This document shows, in pieces, positions 1-8,227 of a DNA stretch of 64,000 nucleotides (position 1 is its first letter; every line of letters starts with the position of its first letter). The position numbers and the translations under genes are program-made. Source of the DNA: Luteolibacter sp. SL250 (GTDB lineage Bacteria > Verrucomicrobiota > Verrucomicrobiia > Verrucomicrobiales > Akkermansiaceae). The notes beneath the pieces are model-generated. The model had not been told where the DNA came from. It made no database searches and saw only the letters and a list, made by a program, of their open reading frames with translations. The stretch is from NCBI RefSeq assembly GCF_026625605.1, contig NZ_CP113054.1:4526001-4590000 (forward strand), given 5' to 3'.

Positions 1-870
1 AACCATGCCGGGGACGTGTTCTACACGGACAACCAGGGGCCATGGAACGGATCCTCCTCCCTCAAATGGCTGAAGCCCGGCTCGTTCCAGGGAAATCCCA
101 CGGGTAACAAATACCACACCCTGGCCAACCTGCCGGAACCGCCGAAGCCCACCGATGGATCACGCATCGTCACCGAGCGGGAACGCCTCCCGGAGTTCGT
201 TCCGCCCGCCGTCATTTTCCCGCATGCGAAGGTAGGCCAATCGCCCACCGGCATCGCCGCGGATGTCTCCGGCGGGAAATTCGGGCCATGGGAAAACCAA
301 CTTTACGTGGGTGAGCAGACCCACTCGGAAGTCCAGCGCGTCGCCTTGGAACAGGTGAACGGAATCTACCAAGGGGCGGTCTTCAAGTTTCTGGCCGGCT
401 TCGGCTCCGGCATCATCCCGCTGCGTCTCGATACGCAAACAGGCCACCTGTTCGCCGGTGGTTCCAGCCGGGGCTGGGCGTCCCGCGGCGGCAAGCCGTT
501 CACCTTCGAGCGCGTCACCTGGACCGGCACCACGCCGTTCGAGATCCGTACGATGAAAGCGGAGAGCGATGGCTTCACCCTCGACTTCACCGAACCCGCG
601 GGGGACTCCGCCGGGGACCCGGCGAGCTACTCGATGGACGCCTGGACCTACATCTACCAGTCGAAGTATGGCAGCCCGGAAGTCGATCAGACGGTTCCGA
701 AGATCACCGCCGCCACACTTTCGCCGGACAAGAAGTCCGTCCGCCTCAAGATCGACGGCCTCACCAAGGGCCATGTCCATCACCTGGAGGCGAAAGGAGT
801 GAAGTCCGCATCCGGCACGCCGCTGTGGCACGCGGAGGCATGGTACACCCTGAACGAGATCCCGAAGTGA
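1..870 (+). CDS. C-terminal part of a sorbosone-dehydrogenase-like beta-propeller protein (5' truncated by window)
   Basis: The reading frame is open at base 1, so only the last 289 residues are present. Visible blocks include GDVFYTDNQGPW near the left edge, a propeller-like stretch (NQLYVGEQTHSEVQRV, then GIIPLRLDTQTGHLFAGG) and a beta-rich C-terminal domain ending in HHLEAKGVKSASGTPLWHAE. These match the C-terminal part of the glucose/sorbosone dehydrogenase-like 'putative membrane-bound dehydrogenase' family, which is abundant in Verrucomicrobia and Planctomycetes and usually secreted and heme- or PQQ-associated. No heme c motif lies in the visible part. The family call is good; substrate and cofactor cannot be read from this fragment. 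Confidence 0.7.
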   Translation, partial: NHAGDVFYTDNQGPWNGSSSLKWLKPGSFQGNPTGNKYHTLANLPEPPKPTDGSRIVTERERLPEFVPPAVIFPHAKVGQSPTGIAADVSGGKFGPWENQLYVGEQTHSEVQRVALEQVNGIYQGAVFKFLAGFGSGIIPLRLDTQTGHLFAGGSSRGWASRGGKPFTFERVTWTGTTPFEIRTMKAESDGFTLDFTEPAGDSAGDPASYSMDAWTYIYQSKYGSPEVDQTVPKITAATLSPDKKSVRLKIDGLTKGHVHHLEAKGVKSASGTPLWHAEAWYTLNEIPK

Positions 871-908
871 GGGAAAGGAGAGCAATTCTGCGAATTGCCC
901 GATAAGGA

Positions 909-937
909 TTGGCCGCACCGCTCCCAGACTTTACCTA
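909..937 (+). promoter_or_regulatory. Candidate promoter of the methyltransferase gene
   Basis: TTGGCC at 909-914 and TACCTA at 932-937 are separated by 17 bases. The -10-like element ends 8 bases before the ATG at 946, so transcription would begin almost at the start codon. The hexamers are only moderate matches to the sigma-70 consensus. Confidence 0.35.
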
Positions 938-945
938 GCGTCGCC

Positions 946-1617
946 ATGAAGCCGACCGTCACCCTCGCCACCACCCGCACCCCGGACGGGGCGACCATGA
1001 CCCTCCACGAGCACGACGGACAACACTTCCTCAAGGTGGCCGGCCTGCAACTGATGAGCACCACCGCCTCCTCGTCCGAGGAGCAGATGGCGGAGCTTTC
1101 CTGCGCCACGCTTCCGCCCCGGCCCCGCATCCTCATCGGTGGCCTCGGTTTCGGCTTCACGCTGAAGCGCGTCCTGGAACTCACCGGCCCGGATGCCGCC
1201 GTCCACGTTTCCGAGCTGATGCCGGAGATCGTCGCCTGGAACCGCGAGTATCTGGCCGCGGTCAACGGCAGGCTGCTCGACGACCCGCGCGTCACCACCC
1301 TCGTCCGTGACGTCTATGACATCATCGGCAAGGCATCCGGCCCCGACCGCTACCACGCCATCCTGCTGGACGTTGACAACGGACCCGATCCCTTCGTCCA
1401 GAAAGGCAACGAGCGCCTCTACCAAGGCTCCGGCCTCGTCCGGATCAAGGCCGCCCTCCAGCCCGGGGGCCGCGTCATTTTCTGGTCCGCCCACCAGGAC
1501 AAATCCTTCGTCAAAACGCTGTCCCGGACGTTCAGGAACGTCGAGGCGATCAGCGCCAAGGCCTACCCGAAGGCGAAACGCTTCACCCATACGCTGTTCA
1601 TCGCAGACCGGGATTGA
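946..1617 (+). CDS. Spermidine-synthase-like SAM-dependent methyltransferase-fold protein
   Basis: This 223-residue protein has a Rossmann-type SAM-binding motif (ILIGGLGFGFTLKRVLEL, about residues 62-79), an acidic strand-2 end (VHVSELMPEIVAWN) and a downstream DD-type segment (YHAILLDVDNGPDPF). This is the pattern of the spermine/spermidine synthase superfamily. Proteins of this size lacking the N-terminal beta domain are often annotated only as spermidine-synthase-like, so aminopropyl transfer is not assured. An upstream TTG at 895 exists in frame, but the ATG at 946 is preferred because it follows a promoter-like pair. It stands alone between unrelated genes. Confidence 0.75.
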   Translation: MKPTVTLATTRTPDGATMTLHEHDGQHFLKVAGLQLMSTTASSSEEQMAELSCATLPPRPRILIGGLGFGFTLKRVLELTGPDAAVHVSELMPEIVAWNREYLAAVNGRLLDDPRVTTLVRDVYDIIGKASGPDRYHAILLDVDNGPDPFVQKGNERLYQGSGLVRIKAALQPGGRVIFWSAHQDKSFVKTLSRTFRNVEAISAKAYPKAKRFTHTLFIADRD

Positions 1618-1695
1618 GCGGGACCCCTTCGGTGACGATTCCGCCACATCGGCGGACTATCCTATGGCATGGGCGGAGAAAGAATCGCCGCGTCC

Positions 1696-3393
1696 ATGGA
1701 TTTGTTCCTCATCGACGCCATCGGCCCGTTTTTCAGGGGCTATGGAAAGCGCCGCATCAACTGGTCGAAGATCCCGTTCACCCACCTGCGGACCGGGGAT
1801 GACAGGACGTTGCAATGGGAGGAGATCGCACGGGATCTGGAGCGGTTCGCCACAGAGGTCGTCCGGCTCGGTTACAATGCGGTCACTTTGGATGATCTGG
1901 CCCATCTGGCCCCTCATCCGCTCCATGAGCCGGAGATCCGGGAGCGCATCACCGTGTTCCGGCAGGAATTCGCCAAGCTGTTCGACCTCCTGAAGAATGA
2001 ATACGGGCTGAAGATTTTCCTGACCTCGGATGTGATCCCGTCCACCCCCGCGCTGGATGCGGCGTTCGGAGGGAATGCCGTGGCATGGGAAGACTACTAC
2101 CGGGATCTGGTCCGCGGCATCCTCGATGATTTCCCGCAGCTCGACGGCCTCATCCTCCGCATCGGTGAGAGCGATGGCAACGACGTGCGCGACCCCATCC
2201 GCACCCGCCTCCACCTGCGCGGGGCGGCGGAGACGAACCGGTTCCTGAAAAATCTGCTGCCTGAATTCGAAGCCCGCGACCGGACCCTCATCCTCCGCAC
2301 CTGGACCGTCGGCGCGCACAAGATCGGGGATCTCATCTGGCACCGCCGGACCCTGGCGGAGACATTCCAGGGCATCGACTCTCCGCACTTCATCGTCTCG
2401 ATGAAACACGGCGAGAGTGACTTCTTCCGCTACCTTCCGCTCAACCGGGCGTTCTTCCACCTGCCGCAGCGCAAGCTGCTGGAACTCCAGGCCCGGCGGG
2501 AATACGAGGGGGCCGGGGAATATCCCTCCTACATCGGCCGTGACTGCGGACGTTTCGCCAGGGAACTCGCCACGGCGGAAAACATGGCGGGCATTTCCGT
2601 TTGGTGCCAGACGGGCGGCTGGCACCGCTTCCGCCGGCTGCCATTTCTGGAAAACACCGGGGATGACACCTGGATCCGGCTGAACGCCACCGCCGCCATC
2701 GACATCTTCCGCCATGGCAGATCCGTGGAGGAATCCGTGGGGAATCCCACCGTCATGGAGTTCCTCACGCTGGCGGACACGGTGATCCACGAGCTGCTCT
2801 ACATCGAGGACTTCGCCCGCCAGAAGCTGTTCTTCCGGCGGGTGCGCATCCCGCCGCTGCTGCACGCCTACTGGGACTCCCTGTTCATCAACCATGCGGT
2901 CCGCAAGGTGCTGCGGCATTTCGTGAAGGATCCGGAACGGGCCTTGAGATCCGCGGAAGGTGCGTTCTCCCTTTTCCCAAGAATGATCGGATTGGCGCGC
3001 GAGGCGGGCCTGCCGGTGGAGGATGTGGAACACATGCGGGACCTGTTCGGCATCCTGCTGCTCGCGCGGCGTTACTACCTCCTGCCGTATGACGAAGAGC
3101 TGTCCGCCGAACTGCGCGCCGCGAAAAAGGCATACAAGCAACGCTGGCCGAAAGGCTCCCGCGAACGCTACCGCATCAAGACTTCCTTCGATCCTGTCAG
3201 GATCACGGGCCGGACGCTCGGCCTGGCGACTTCCCTGTTGCTGCGGAGGAAGCGCGGCTACCGCCTGATCGACCACATTTTCACCCTCAATCTCCTCGGC
3301 TTCGCTTTCCGGGTGTTCAAGCCACGGGACAAACGGAAAATGCCGAAGTTCCTCCGCAAATCGGCGATGGGCGTGGATGCCCTCTTCAAGTGA
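1696..3393 (+). CDS. TIM-barrel glycosidase-like protein, function unassigned
   Basis: About 565 residues, soluble, with no signal peptide. The N-terminal two thirds alternates predicted strands and helices (NAVTLDDLAHL, LKIFLTSDVIP, DGLILRIGESDGNDV, RTLILRTWTVG, HFIVSMKHGESDFF, MAGISVWCQTGGWHRF) as in a (beta/alpha)8 barrel. Acidic residues sit at strand ends, reminiscent of alpha-glucuronidase-like glycosidases. The C-terminal third is helical and basic. I do not recognise an exact family. The ATG at 1696 is chosen because a purine-rich GGCGGAGAAAG lies upstream; an ATG at 1669 would add nine residues. Confidence 0.6.
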   Translation: MDLFLIDAIGPFFRGYGKRRINWSKIPFTHLRTGDDRTLQWEEIARDLERFATEVVRLGYNAVTLDDLAHLAPHPLHEPEIRERITVFRQEFAKLFDLLKNEYGLKIFLTSDVIPSTPALDAAFGGNAVAWEDYYRDLVRGILDDFPQLDGLILRIGESDGNDVRDPIRTRLHLRGAAETNRFLKNLLPEFEARDRTLILRTWTVGAHKIGDLIWHRRTLAETFQGIDSPHFIVSMKHGESDFFRYLPLNRAFFHLPQRKLLELQARREYEGAGEYPSYIGRDCGRFARELATAENMAGISVWCQTGGWHRFRRLPFLENTGDDTWIRLNATAAIDIFRHGRSVEESVGNPTVMEFLTLADTVIHELLYIEDFARQKLFFRRVRIPPLLHAYWDSLFINHAVRKVLRHFVKDPERALRSAEGAFSLFPRMIGLAREAGLPVEDVEHMRDLFGILLLARRYYLLPYDEELSAELRAAKKAYKQRWPKGSRERYRIKTSFDPVRITGRTLGLATSLLLRRKRGYRLIDHIFTLNLLGFAFRVFKPRDKRKMPKFLRKSAMGVDALFK

Positions 3394-3408
3394 AGAGTCG
3401 GTTTGGCC

Positions 3409-4140
3409 TCAGATCCTCCTGCGGACCGCAGCCGCCGCAAGCAGTCCCAGCCCGGCAAGCAGGGCGGACGAAGGCTCCGGCACGATGCTGATGGTGAAAC
3501 TCTCGTAACGACCGGTGGCCTGCGTCCTCACCCCGGCGGAACCCGATGCGATGGACGTATCAGTCGCAACGATCGAACCAGCCAACGTGTTGTTTTCGTC
3601 ATACGCGTAGGTGGAGATCGTCGTCCCGTTGAAATCCATCACCAGCCGCCACGCCGAATCCGCGACATAGGCCGGATCCAGGGGGGTGGTGGAGCCAAGT
3701 TGCGTGGCGGTACCGCTCACGAACTTGTACAATTGCAGGCTCGGAAGATCGTTCACCGTGAAGATCCGCGCGTGATAGAAGGTATCGGTCGATGAAATTC
3801 GTCCCGCTAGCCCCACCACCGAACCCGCCGATCTCCTTACGGTTGCCTCAATCGTGAAATCCGTCAGCGCGTTGTAGGCGATCCCACCCTCGAGGGCACC
3901 CGTGTAATGGGAGAGGGCATTTGTCCCGGTATTCGGGTTCTGGTAGCGGTAGGCACCGTTGTCATCGATGCGCCAGCCTGTCCCGGTTCCTGTGGCGGTT
4001 CCTCCGGCAATCACCGTCCAGTCGGCAGGCTGGGTCGCCGTCCCGGGGAAGTCCGTGGTGTAAAGAACCGAAGCGGCTTCAGAAACTCCGGCTCCAACAA
4101 GCTGGAAGCAAACGGCGGCGGCGGTGAGGAGGGTTTTCAT
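3409..4140 (-). CDS. PEP-CTERM sorted secreted protein
   Basis: A 243-residue exported protein. It has an N-terminal signal peptide (MKTLLTAAAVCFQLVG, cleavage after about residue 22), a beta-rich body starting VLYTTDFPG and resembling a concanavalin-like fold (EATVRRSAGSVVGLAGRIS), and a C-terminal PEP-CTERM tail: VPEPSSALLAGL, a hydrophobic stretch, then a terminal RRRI. By family knowledge such tails are processed by an exosortase, and no exosortase gene is in this window. An upstream in-frame extension to 4248 is rejected because the ATG at 4140 directly begins the signal peptide. It is divergent from hprK. Confidence 0.85.
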   Translation of the reverse strand: MKTLLTAAAVCFQLVGAGVSEAASVLYTTDFPGTATQPADWTVIAGGTATGTGTGWRIDDNGAYRYQNPNTGTNALSHYTGALEGGIAYNALTDFTIEATVRRSAGSVVGLAGRISSTDTFYHARIFTVNDLPSLQLYKFVSGTATQLGSTTPLDPAYVADSAWRLVMDFNGTTISTYAYDENNTLAGSIVATDTSIASGSAGVRTQATGRYESFTISIVPEPSSALLAGLGLLAAAAVRRRI

Positions 4141-4152
4141 GGAATTTCGGGG

Positions 4153-4181
4153 ATTAGGGGAAATGGGATGGGGATGCACAA
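4153..4181 (-). promoter_or_regulatory. Candidate promoter of the PEP-CTERM gene
   Basis: On the minus strand TTGTGC (4181-4176) and CCTAAT (4158-4153) are 17 bases apart, with 12 bases between the -10-like element and the ATG at 4140. It lies in the 140-bp divergent region shared with hprK. Confidence 0.35.
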
Positions 4182-4280
4182 GGCCTTTTCCCGGCCGCCG
4201 CGACCTATCCATACGTCCGGCGGGGCAGTTTCTTTTCGCGTGCCGCATTGCCTCCGGTTTGCTTCAGTGAATGCAAGTCC

Positions 4281-5249
4281 ATGACCCCACGCGTCAAAAC
4301 CGTTGCCTCCATCACCGTCGGAAAGTTCTTCGAGAACCACGCCGAAGCCCTCGGCCTCACCCTCCACGGTGAAAGTGTCGGCTTTGACCGCCCGATCAGC
4401 GAACCGGCGATCAACCGGCCCGGCCTGGCGCTCGCCGGATTCTTTTCCTATTTCGCGCCCAAGCGGGTGCAGGTGCTGGGGAACTCCGAACTTTCCTATC
4501 TGAAGAAGCTGCCGGAGGCGATGCGGGCCGACCGCTTCCGCCGGATGTGCGACCGTGACATCCCATGCATCGTCATCGCCCGTGGAGCCACCATCGGGGA
4601 AGACCTGATGGCGGTGGCGAGGGAGCATTCCATCCCGGTGTTCGGTACCTCGCAGGTGACGATGAAGTTCCTCAACGCGGCGACGATCCGCCTGGAGCAC
4701 GAGTTCGCGCCAAGCGTCACGCTGCACGGCTGCATGGTTGATATGCGGGGGGTCGGCGTCCTGATCATCGGCAAGAGCGGTTCCGGAAAGTCGGAAACCG
4801 CCATCGGCCTGCTGGAACGCGGGGCATCCCTGGTGGCGGATGACATGGTGCGCATCAAGCTGGTGGGCGGGGAACTGACCGCCACCGCGCCCGACCTTTC
4901 CCGCGGCTACATGGAGATCCGCGGCATCGGCGTGATCAACGTGGCGAACCTCTACGGCCTCGCCTCCATCCGTCCGGAGAAGCGGGTCGATCTGGTCGTG
5001 ACCCTCAAGCCGCAGGCGGACCTGAATGAGGTGGATCGCCTGGGCCTGCAGCAGAAAACCCACGAGATCCTGGGCCAGCACATCACCCACGTGGAGATCC
5101 CCGTCGGCCCCGGCCGGGACACCGCCCGGATGGTGTCCATCGCCGCGCTGGACCAACAGCTCCGCCGCCTGGGCTACAACATGGCGGACGAGTTCAACCA
5201 AAAGCTCCTCAGCCACATGGCGGGCATGAATGCCGGCCCGATGAGGTGA
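4281..5249 (+). CDS. hprK: HPr kinase/phosphorylase
   Basis: A 322-residue bifunctional serine kinase/phosphorylase that in known systems acts on HPr of the PTS. The N-terminal domain (about residues 1-125) precedes a catalytic domain with the family His (VTLHG, about 149), the P-loop GKSGSGKS (about 164-171) and the HprK signature YMEIRGIGVINVANLYG (about 210-226). Length is normal for the family. No PTS enzyme, HPr or sigma-54 gene lies nearby, so its partner is outside the window. In PTS-poor Gram-negatives HprK is usually tied to a regulatory PTS, which is inference here. The ATG at 4281 begins the conserved domain; an upstream in-frame start at 4248 would add 11 unlikely residues. Confidence 0.93.
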   Translation: MTPRVKTVASITVGKFFENHAEALGLTLHGESVGFDRPISEPAINRPGLALAGFFSYFAPKRVQVLGNSELSYLKKLPEAMRADRFRRMCDRDIPCIVIARGATIGEDLMAVAREHSIPVFGTSQVTMKFLNAATIRLEHEFAPSVTLHGCMVDMRGVGVLIIGKSGSGKSETAIGLLERGASLVADDMVRIKLVGGELTATAPDLSRGYMEIRGIGVINVANLYGLASIRPEKRVDLVVTLKPQADLNEVDRLGLQQKTHEILGQHITHVEIPVGPGRDTARMVSIAALDQQLRRLGYNMADEFNQKLLSHMAGMNAGPMR

Positions 5250-5290
5250 GGCTGGGAGTTTCCGGCTCTCCCCGCCTGCCCGGCGACCGA

Positions 5291-5320
5291 TTGACACCCG
5301 GAGGCCTTCTGAGGTAGGCA
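5291..5320 (+). promoter_or_regulatory. Candidate promoter of the helical-repeat protein gene
   Basis: A consensus TTGACA at 5291-5296 and TAGGCA at 5315-5320 are spaced 18 bases apart. The -10-like element ends 9 bases before the ATG at 5330, predicting a nearly leaderless transcript. Confidence 0.5.
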
Positions 5321-5329
5321 TATCGTTCC

Positions 5330-6502
5330 ATGAGGAATGGAACCATCGCCGCCGGGCTGCTCGTGACCCTGTCCGCAGGATTCATGGTTGGGCGGATCAC
5401 TTCCTCATCGGAGACGGCCCATGATCGTGGCGACGGCGGATCGGCCGACCGGACCGCCGCCCTCAAAACCCGCGTGGCGGAACGCCCACCGGTGGAACGC
5501 CCCTCCACTCCAGGAGCGCGGTTGAGGCAGGAAATCCGGGCGCAACCGGCCGACCGGATCCCGCAACTGGTTTTCCGGGCCCTCGAAACGGGCGATCCCA
5601 TCCTGCGCAGGCAACTGATGTCCGATCTCTATTCCCGGATGGACCATACGAACTACCGGGAGATGATGAACCAGATCCTGGAGGTCTCCAATGCCACGGC
5701 ACGGGAGTATCCGGAGGAGTATCTATTGATGAGCATGCGCGCCGGCCAGATCGCCGGTCAGACGGTGATGGAAGATTGGAAGAAAAACGGCATCACCACC
5801 GAAGCGGCTTCCAAATCGTTCACGGGTTGGGCGCAAGTGGATCCTGAAGCCGCGCGACGCTGGCTGGAAGCGAATCCCGATTTCGATGGAAGCACCAGGA
5901 GCAAACTCTTCAACGCTCTCCTCACCGGAGCGATGATCAATGATCCGGCGTCCGCCACACGGCTCTACGGTTCCCTCCAGGGGGAAGACCGTGAGCGGGC
6001 CCTGGCCACATTCACCAACCAGATCGTCCAGGTGGCGGGGAAGGAAAGCGGGGTGCAGTGGCTCCACGATCTCAAAGCAAGCGGTGGAGATGATCCGTAT
6101 GTGCGGCGGGCGGCGACCTCCCTTTTCGACCGCATCCTCTGGTCAGGCGCCAACCGCCGGAATGCGGCCTCCCTCGCAAGGGATCTGGAAAGCCTGATCA
6201 CGACGTTTCCGGATGATGCCGACTGGACCACCCGTGGCATGGGACAGATCCGGGACAGGAAAGTCACCGGAGGAATCGAGCTTCTCGACGAGCTCGCGCG
6301 GGGACCGGTTTTCAAAGGCAAGGAGTTCAGCCAACGCCAGTGGAACAGTGCCGTCGATTTCGCGCTCCAGCGGGACCACGCGGCGGTGGACCGATGGCTC
6401 CAGGAAAATCCGGACTCCCCCATCCATGCGCAGGTGCAGGAAATGGCGGAGAAGAAAAAGGCGCAAGCGGCGGCGGCGAAGGCTCCTCCCGCGCCGAATT
6501 GA
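5330..6502 (+). CDS. Exported helical-repeat protein (paralogue of the 14.4-17.7 kb pair)
   Basis: A 390-residue protein with an N-terminal signal/anchor (RNGTIAAGLLVTLSAGFMVG), a disordered Arg/Pro-rich linker (about 30-70) and a wholly alpha-helical body. It contains the recurring motif DPEAARRWLEANP (about 180-192) and the related NDPASATRLYGSL. The tail is Lys/Ala-rich. The same motif style occurs in the proteins encoded at 14415-15719 and 15724-17682. I know this type as a lineage-specific verrucomicrobial family without assigned function; it resembles TPR/HEAT-like scaffolds. It stands alone with its own promoter-like sequence and converges on uvrC. Confidence 0.7.
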   Translation: MRNGTIAAGLLVTLSAGFMVGRITSSSETAHDRGDGGSADRTAALKTRVAERPPVERPSTPGARLRQEIRAQPADRIPQLVFRALETGDPILRRQLMSDLYSRMDHTNYREMMNQILEVSNATAREYPEEYLLMSMRAGQIAGQTVMEDWKKNGITTEAASKSFTGWAQVDPEAARRWLEANPDFDGSTRSKLFNALLTGAMINDPASATRLYGSLQGEDRERALATFTNQIVQVAGKESGVQWLHDLKASGGDDPYVRRAATSLFDRILWSGANRRNAASLARDLESLITTFPDDADWTTRGMGQIRDRKVTGGIELLDELARGPVFKGKEFSQRQWNSAVDFALQRDHAAVDRWLQENPDSPIHAQVQEMAEKKKAQAAAAKAPPAPN

Positions 6503-6520
6503 ACGACCGGCACCCCGCCA

Positions 6521-8086
6521 TCAGGAAAGCCAATCGAGAATGGCAGCGGCGGATTTCTCCGAGATACCGGGGATTTCCGCGATTTGTTTGGCAGTCGCCT
6601 TTTTCACCCGCTCCACGCTGCCGAACTTTTCCAGCAGGAGTTTCTTCTTCCGCGGTGACATGCCCGGCACCTCGTCGAGCAGGCTTTCCTTCATCCGCCT
6701 GCGGTAGAGCAGCGCGTTGTAGCCGTTGGCGAAGCGGTGGGCCTCATCCCGGATGCGCTGGAGGAGCTTGAGGGCACCGCGGTCGTGCGGGATGAGGATC
6801 GGTTCGCTGCGGCCGGGGACGAACACTTCCTCCCGCTGTTTCGCCAGACCGATCACCGGCAGGTCATGCAGGCCGAGGTTGCCCAACTCCCTCACCGCCA
6901 TGCCGAGCTGCCCCTTGCCGCCGTCCACGATCACCAGGTCCGGCAGCACGATCTTCGCCCGCCCCTCCCGGGCGAGCCGCCGCTGGGCCTCAACGACATC
7001 TTCCTGGGAAATGTCCGCATCCGGGTCCGCGGCGGAATTTTCCATGAGGATGCGGGAGTAGCGCCGCCGGATGACTTCCGCCATGGAGGCGAAGTCATCC
7101 TGCCCCTCCACGGTGCGGATGCGGTAGCGGCGGTAGTTCTGGTTGTCCGGCTTGCCATCCGTGAAGCGGACCATCGAAGCGACGATGTGGTTGGAGGAGA
7201 CGTTGGAAATGTCAAAGCACTCCATGACACGGGGCGGACCGGAGAGGTGCAACGCCTCCCCGAGATCCGCCAGATCCTCCACCGGCTTCACCGTGGTGGG
7301 CACCCCGCGGCCACGGGTGAACTGGCGCGTCGGGCTCAGCGTCTTCTCCAGGTTGAGCATCACGTCACGGAGGTTCGCCGCTTTCTCGAAATCCAGGTTC
7401 GCGGCGGCGCGTTCCATTTCGGCGCGGAGGTTGTCGAACATCTCCTTGCGCCCCTTCCCCTCCAGCATCCGGCAGGCCTCCTCCACTTTCAGCAAATAGG
7501 CGGCACGGTCGATCCGCCCGATGCACGGCGCGGAACAGTTGCGGATGATGTCCGCATTGCAGTGCTTGTAGTCGCTTTCCCCCGGCACCACCGGGCGGCA
7601 GACCCGCAGCCCGCAGGCCCGGTTGATCCAGGAGATGGTCTCCCGCAGCGCCCCCGAATGGGGGAATGGCCCGAAATACCGCGCACCGTCCTCTTTTTTC
7701 AGGCGGGTGGTCGCGAACTTCGGCCACGGATCCTCCATCCGGACCTTCACCAGCAGGAACCGCTTGTCGTCCCGGAAGGCGACATTGTAGCGCGGGCGGT
7801 AGTCCTTGATCAGCTTGCCCTCCAGCAGCAGGGACTCCTGCTCGTTGCGGACGACGTGGAACTCGAAATCCGCGATGGAATCGATCAGCGCGCGTGTCTT
7901 CAGGTCCGCCCGGGTCTTCCGCGACGCCATGAAATAGTTCGACATCCGCTTCCGGAGATCCCGCGCCTTCCCGACATAAATGATGGAACCCAGGCGGTCC
8001 TTCATCAGGTAGACGCCGGGTTGATGTGGCACCTCGCCAAGCCTTGATCTCAAGTCACTCCCTGCCATCCGCGGTCGATCCTTCAT
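6521..8086 (-). CDS. uvrC: UvrABC excinuclease subunit C, short form
   Basis: This 521-residue nucleotide-excision-repair nuclease has a GIY-YIG domain (GVYLMKDRLGSIIYVGKARD, about 24-43). It has four Cys in a C-x12-C-x7-C-x3-C array (about 167-192) like the iron-sulfur Cys of UvrC, and a UVR motif (DFEKAANLRDVM, about 237). The RNase H-like nuclease follows (RVMECFDISN, about 288; LVIVDGGKGQLGMA), then two C-terminal HhH motifs (LLDEVPGMSPRKK; IAEIPGISEKSA). Usual length is about 600: only about 40 residues separate the UVR motif from the RNase H-like domain, where roughly 130 are normal. It converges on the gene at 5330 and diverges from exbB. A second ATG at 8068 is possible. Confidence 0.92.
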   Translation of the reverse strand: MKDRPRMAGSDLRSRLGEVPHQPGVYLMKDRLGSIIYVGKARDLRKRMSNYFMASRKTRADLKTRALIDSIADFEFHVVRNEQESLLLEGKLIKDYRPRYNVAFRDDKRFLLVKVRMEDPWPKFATTRLKKEDGARYFGPFPHSGALRETISWINRACGLRVCRPVVPGESDYKHCNADIIRNCSAPCIGRIDRAAYLLKVEEACRMLEGKGRKEMFDNLRAEMERAAANLDFEKAANLRDVMLNLEKTLSPTRQFTRGRGVPTTVKPVEDLADLGEALHLSGPPRVMECFDISNVSSNHIVASMVRFTDGKPDNQNYRRYRIRTVEGQDDFASMAEVIRRRYSRILMENSAADPDADISQEDVVEAQRRLAREGRAKIVLPDLVIVDGGKGQLGMAVRELGNLGLHDLPVIGLAKQREEVFVPGRSEPILIPHDRGALKLLQRIRDEAHRFANGYNALLYRRRMKESLLDEVPGMSPRKKKLLLEKFGSVERVKKATAKQIAEIPGISEKSAAAILDWLS

Positions 8087-8186
8087 CCAACCGCCGGAAA
8101 TTCAAAAAACAAACCGTAAATCCGGTGACGCCTTTCCTATGAAAGAAATCACCGTTTTTCCCGTAATCCGCACCTGCACCCCGGGC

Positions 8187-8214
8187 TTGCGTTGACCCTC
8201 GTGGTCGCTAAACT
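8187..8214 (+). promoter_or_regulatory. Candidate promoter of the exbB-exbD-TPR operon
   Basis: TTGCGT (8187-8192) and TAAACT (8209-8214) are spaced 16 bases apart, 13 bases before the ATG at 8228. Confidence 0.35.
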
Positions 8215-8227
8215 CCCAGACAACTTC

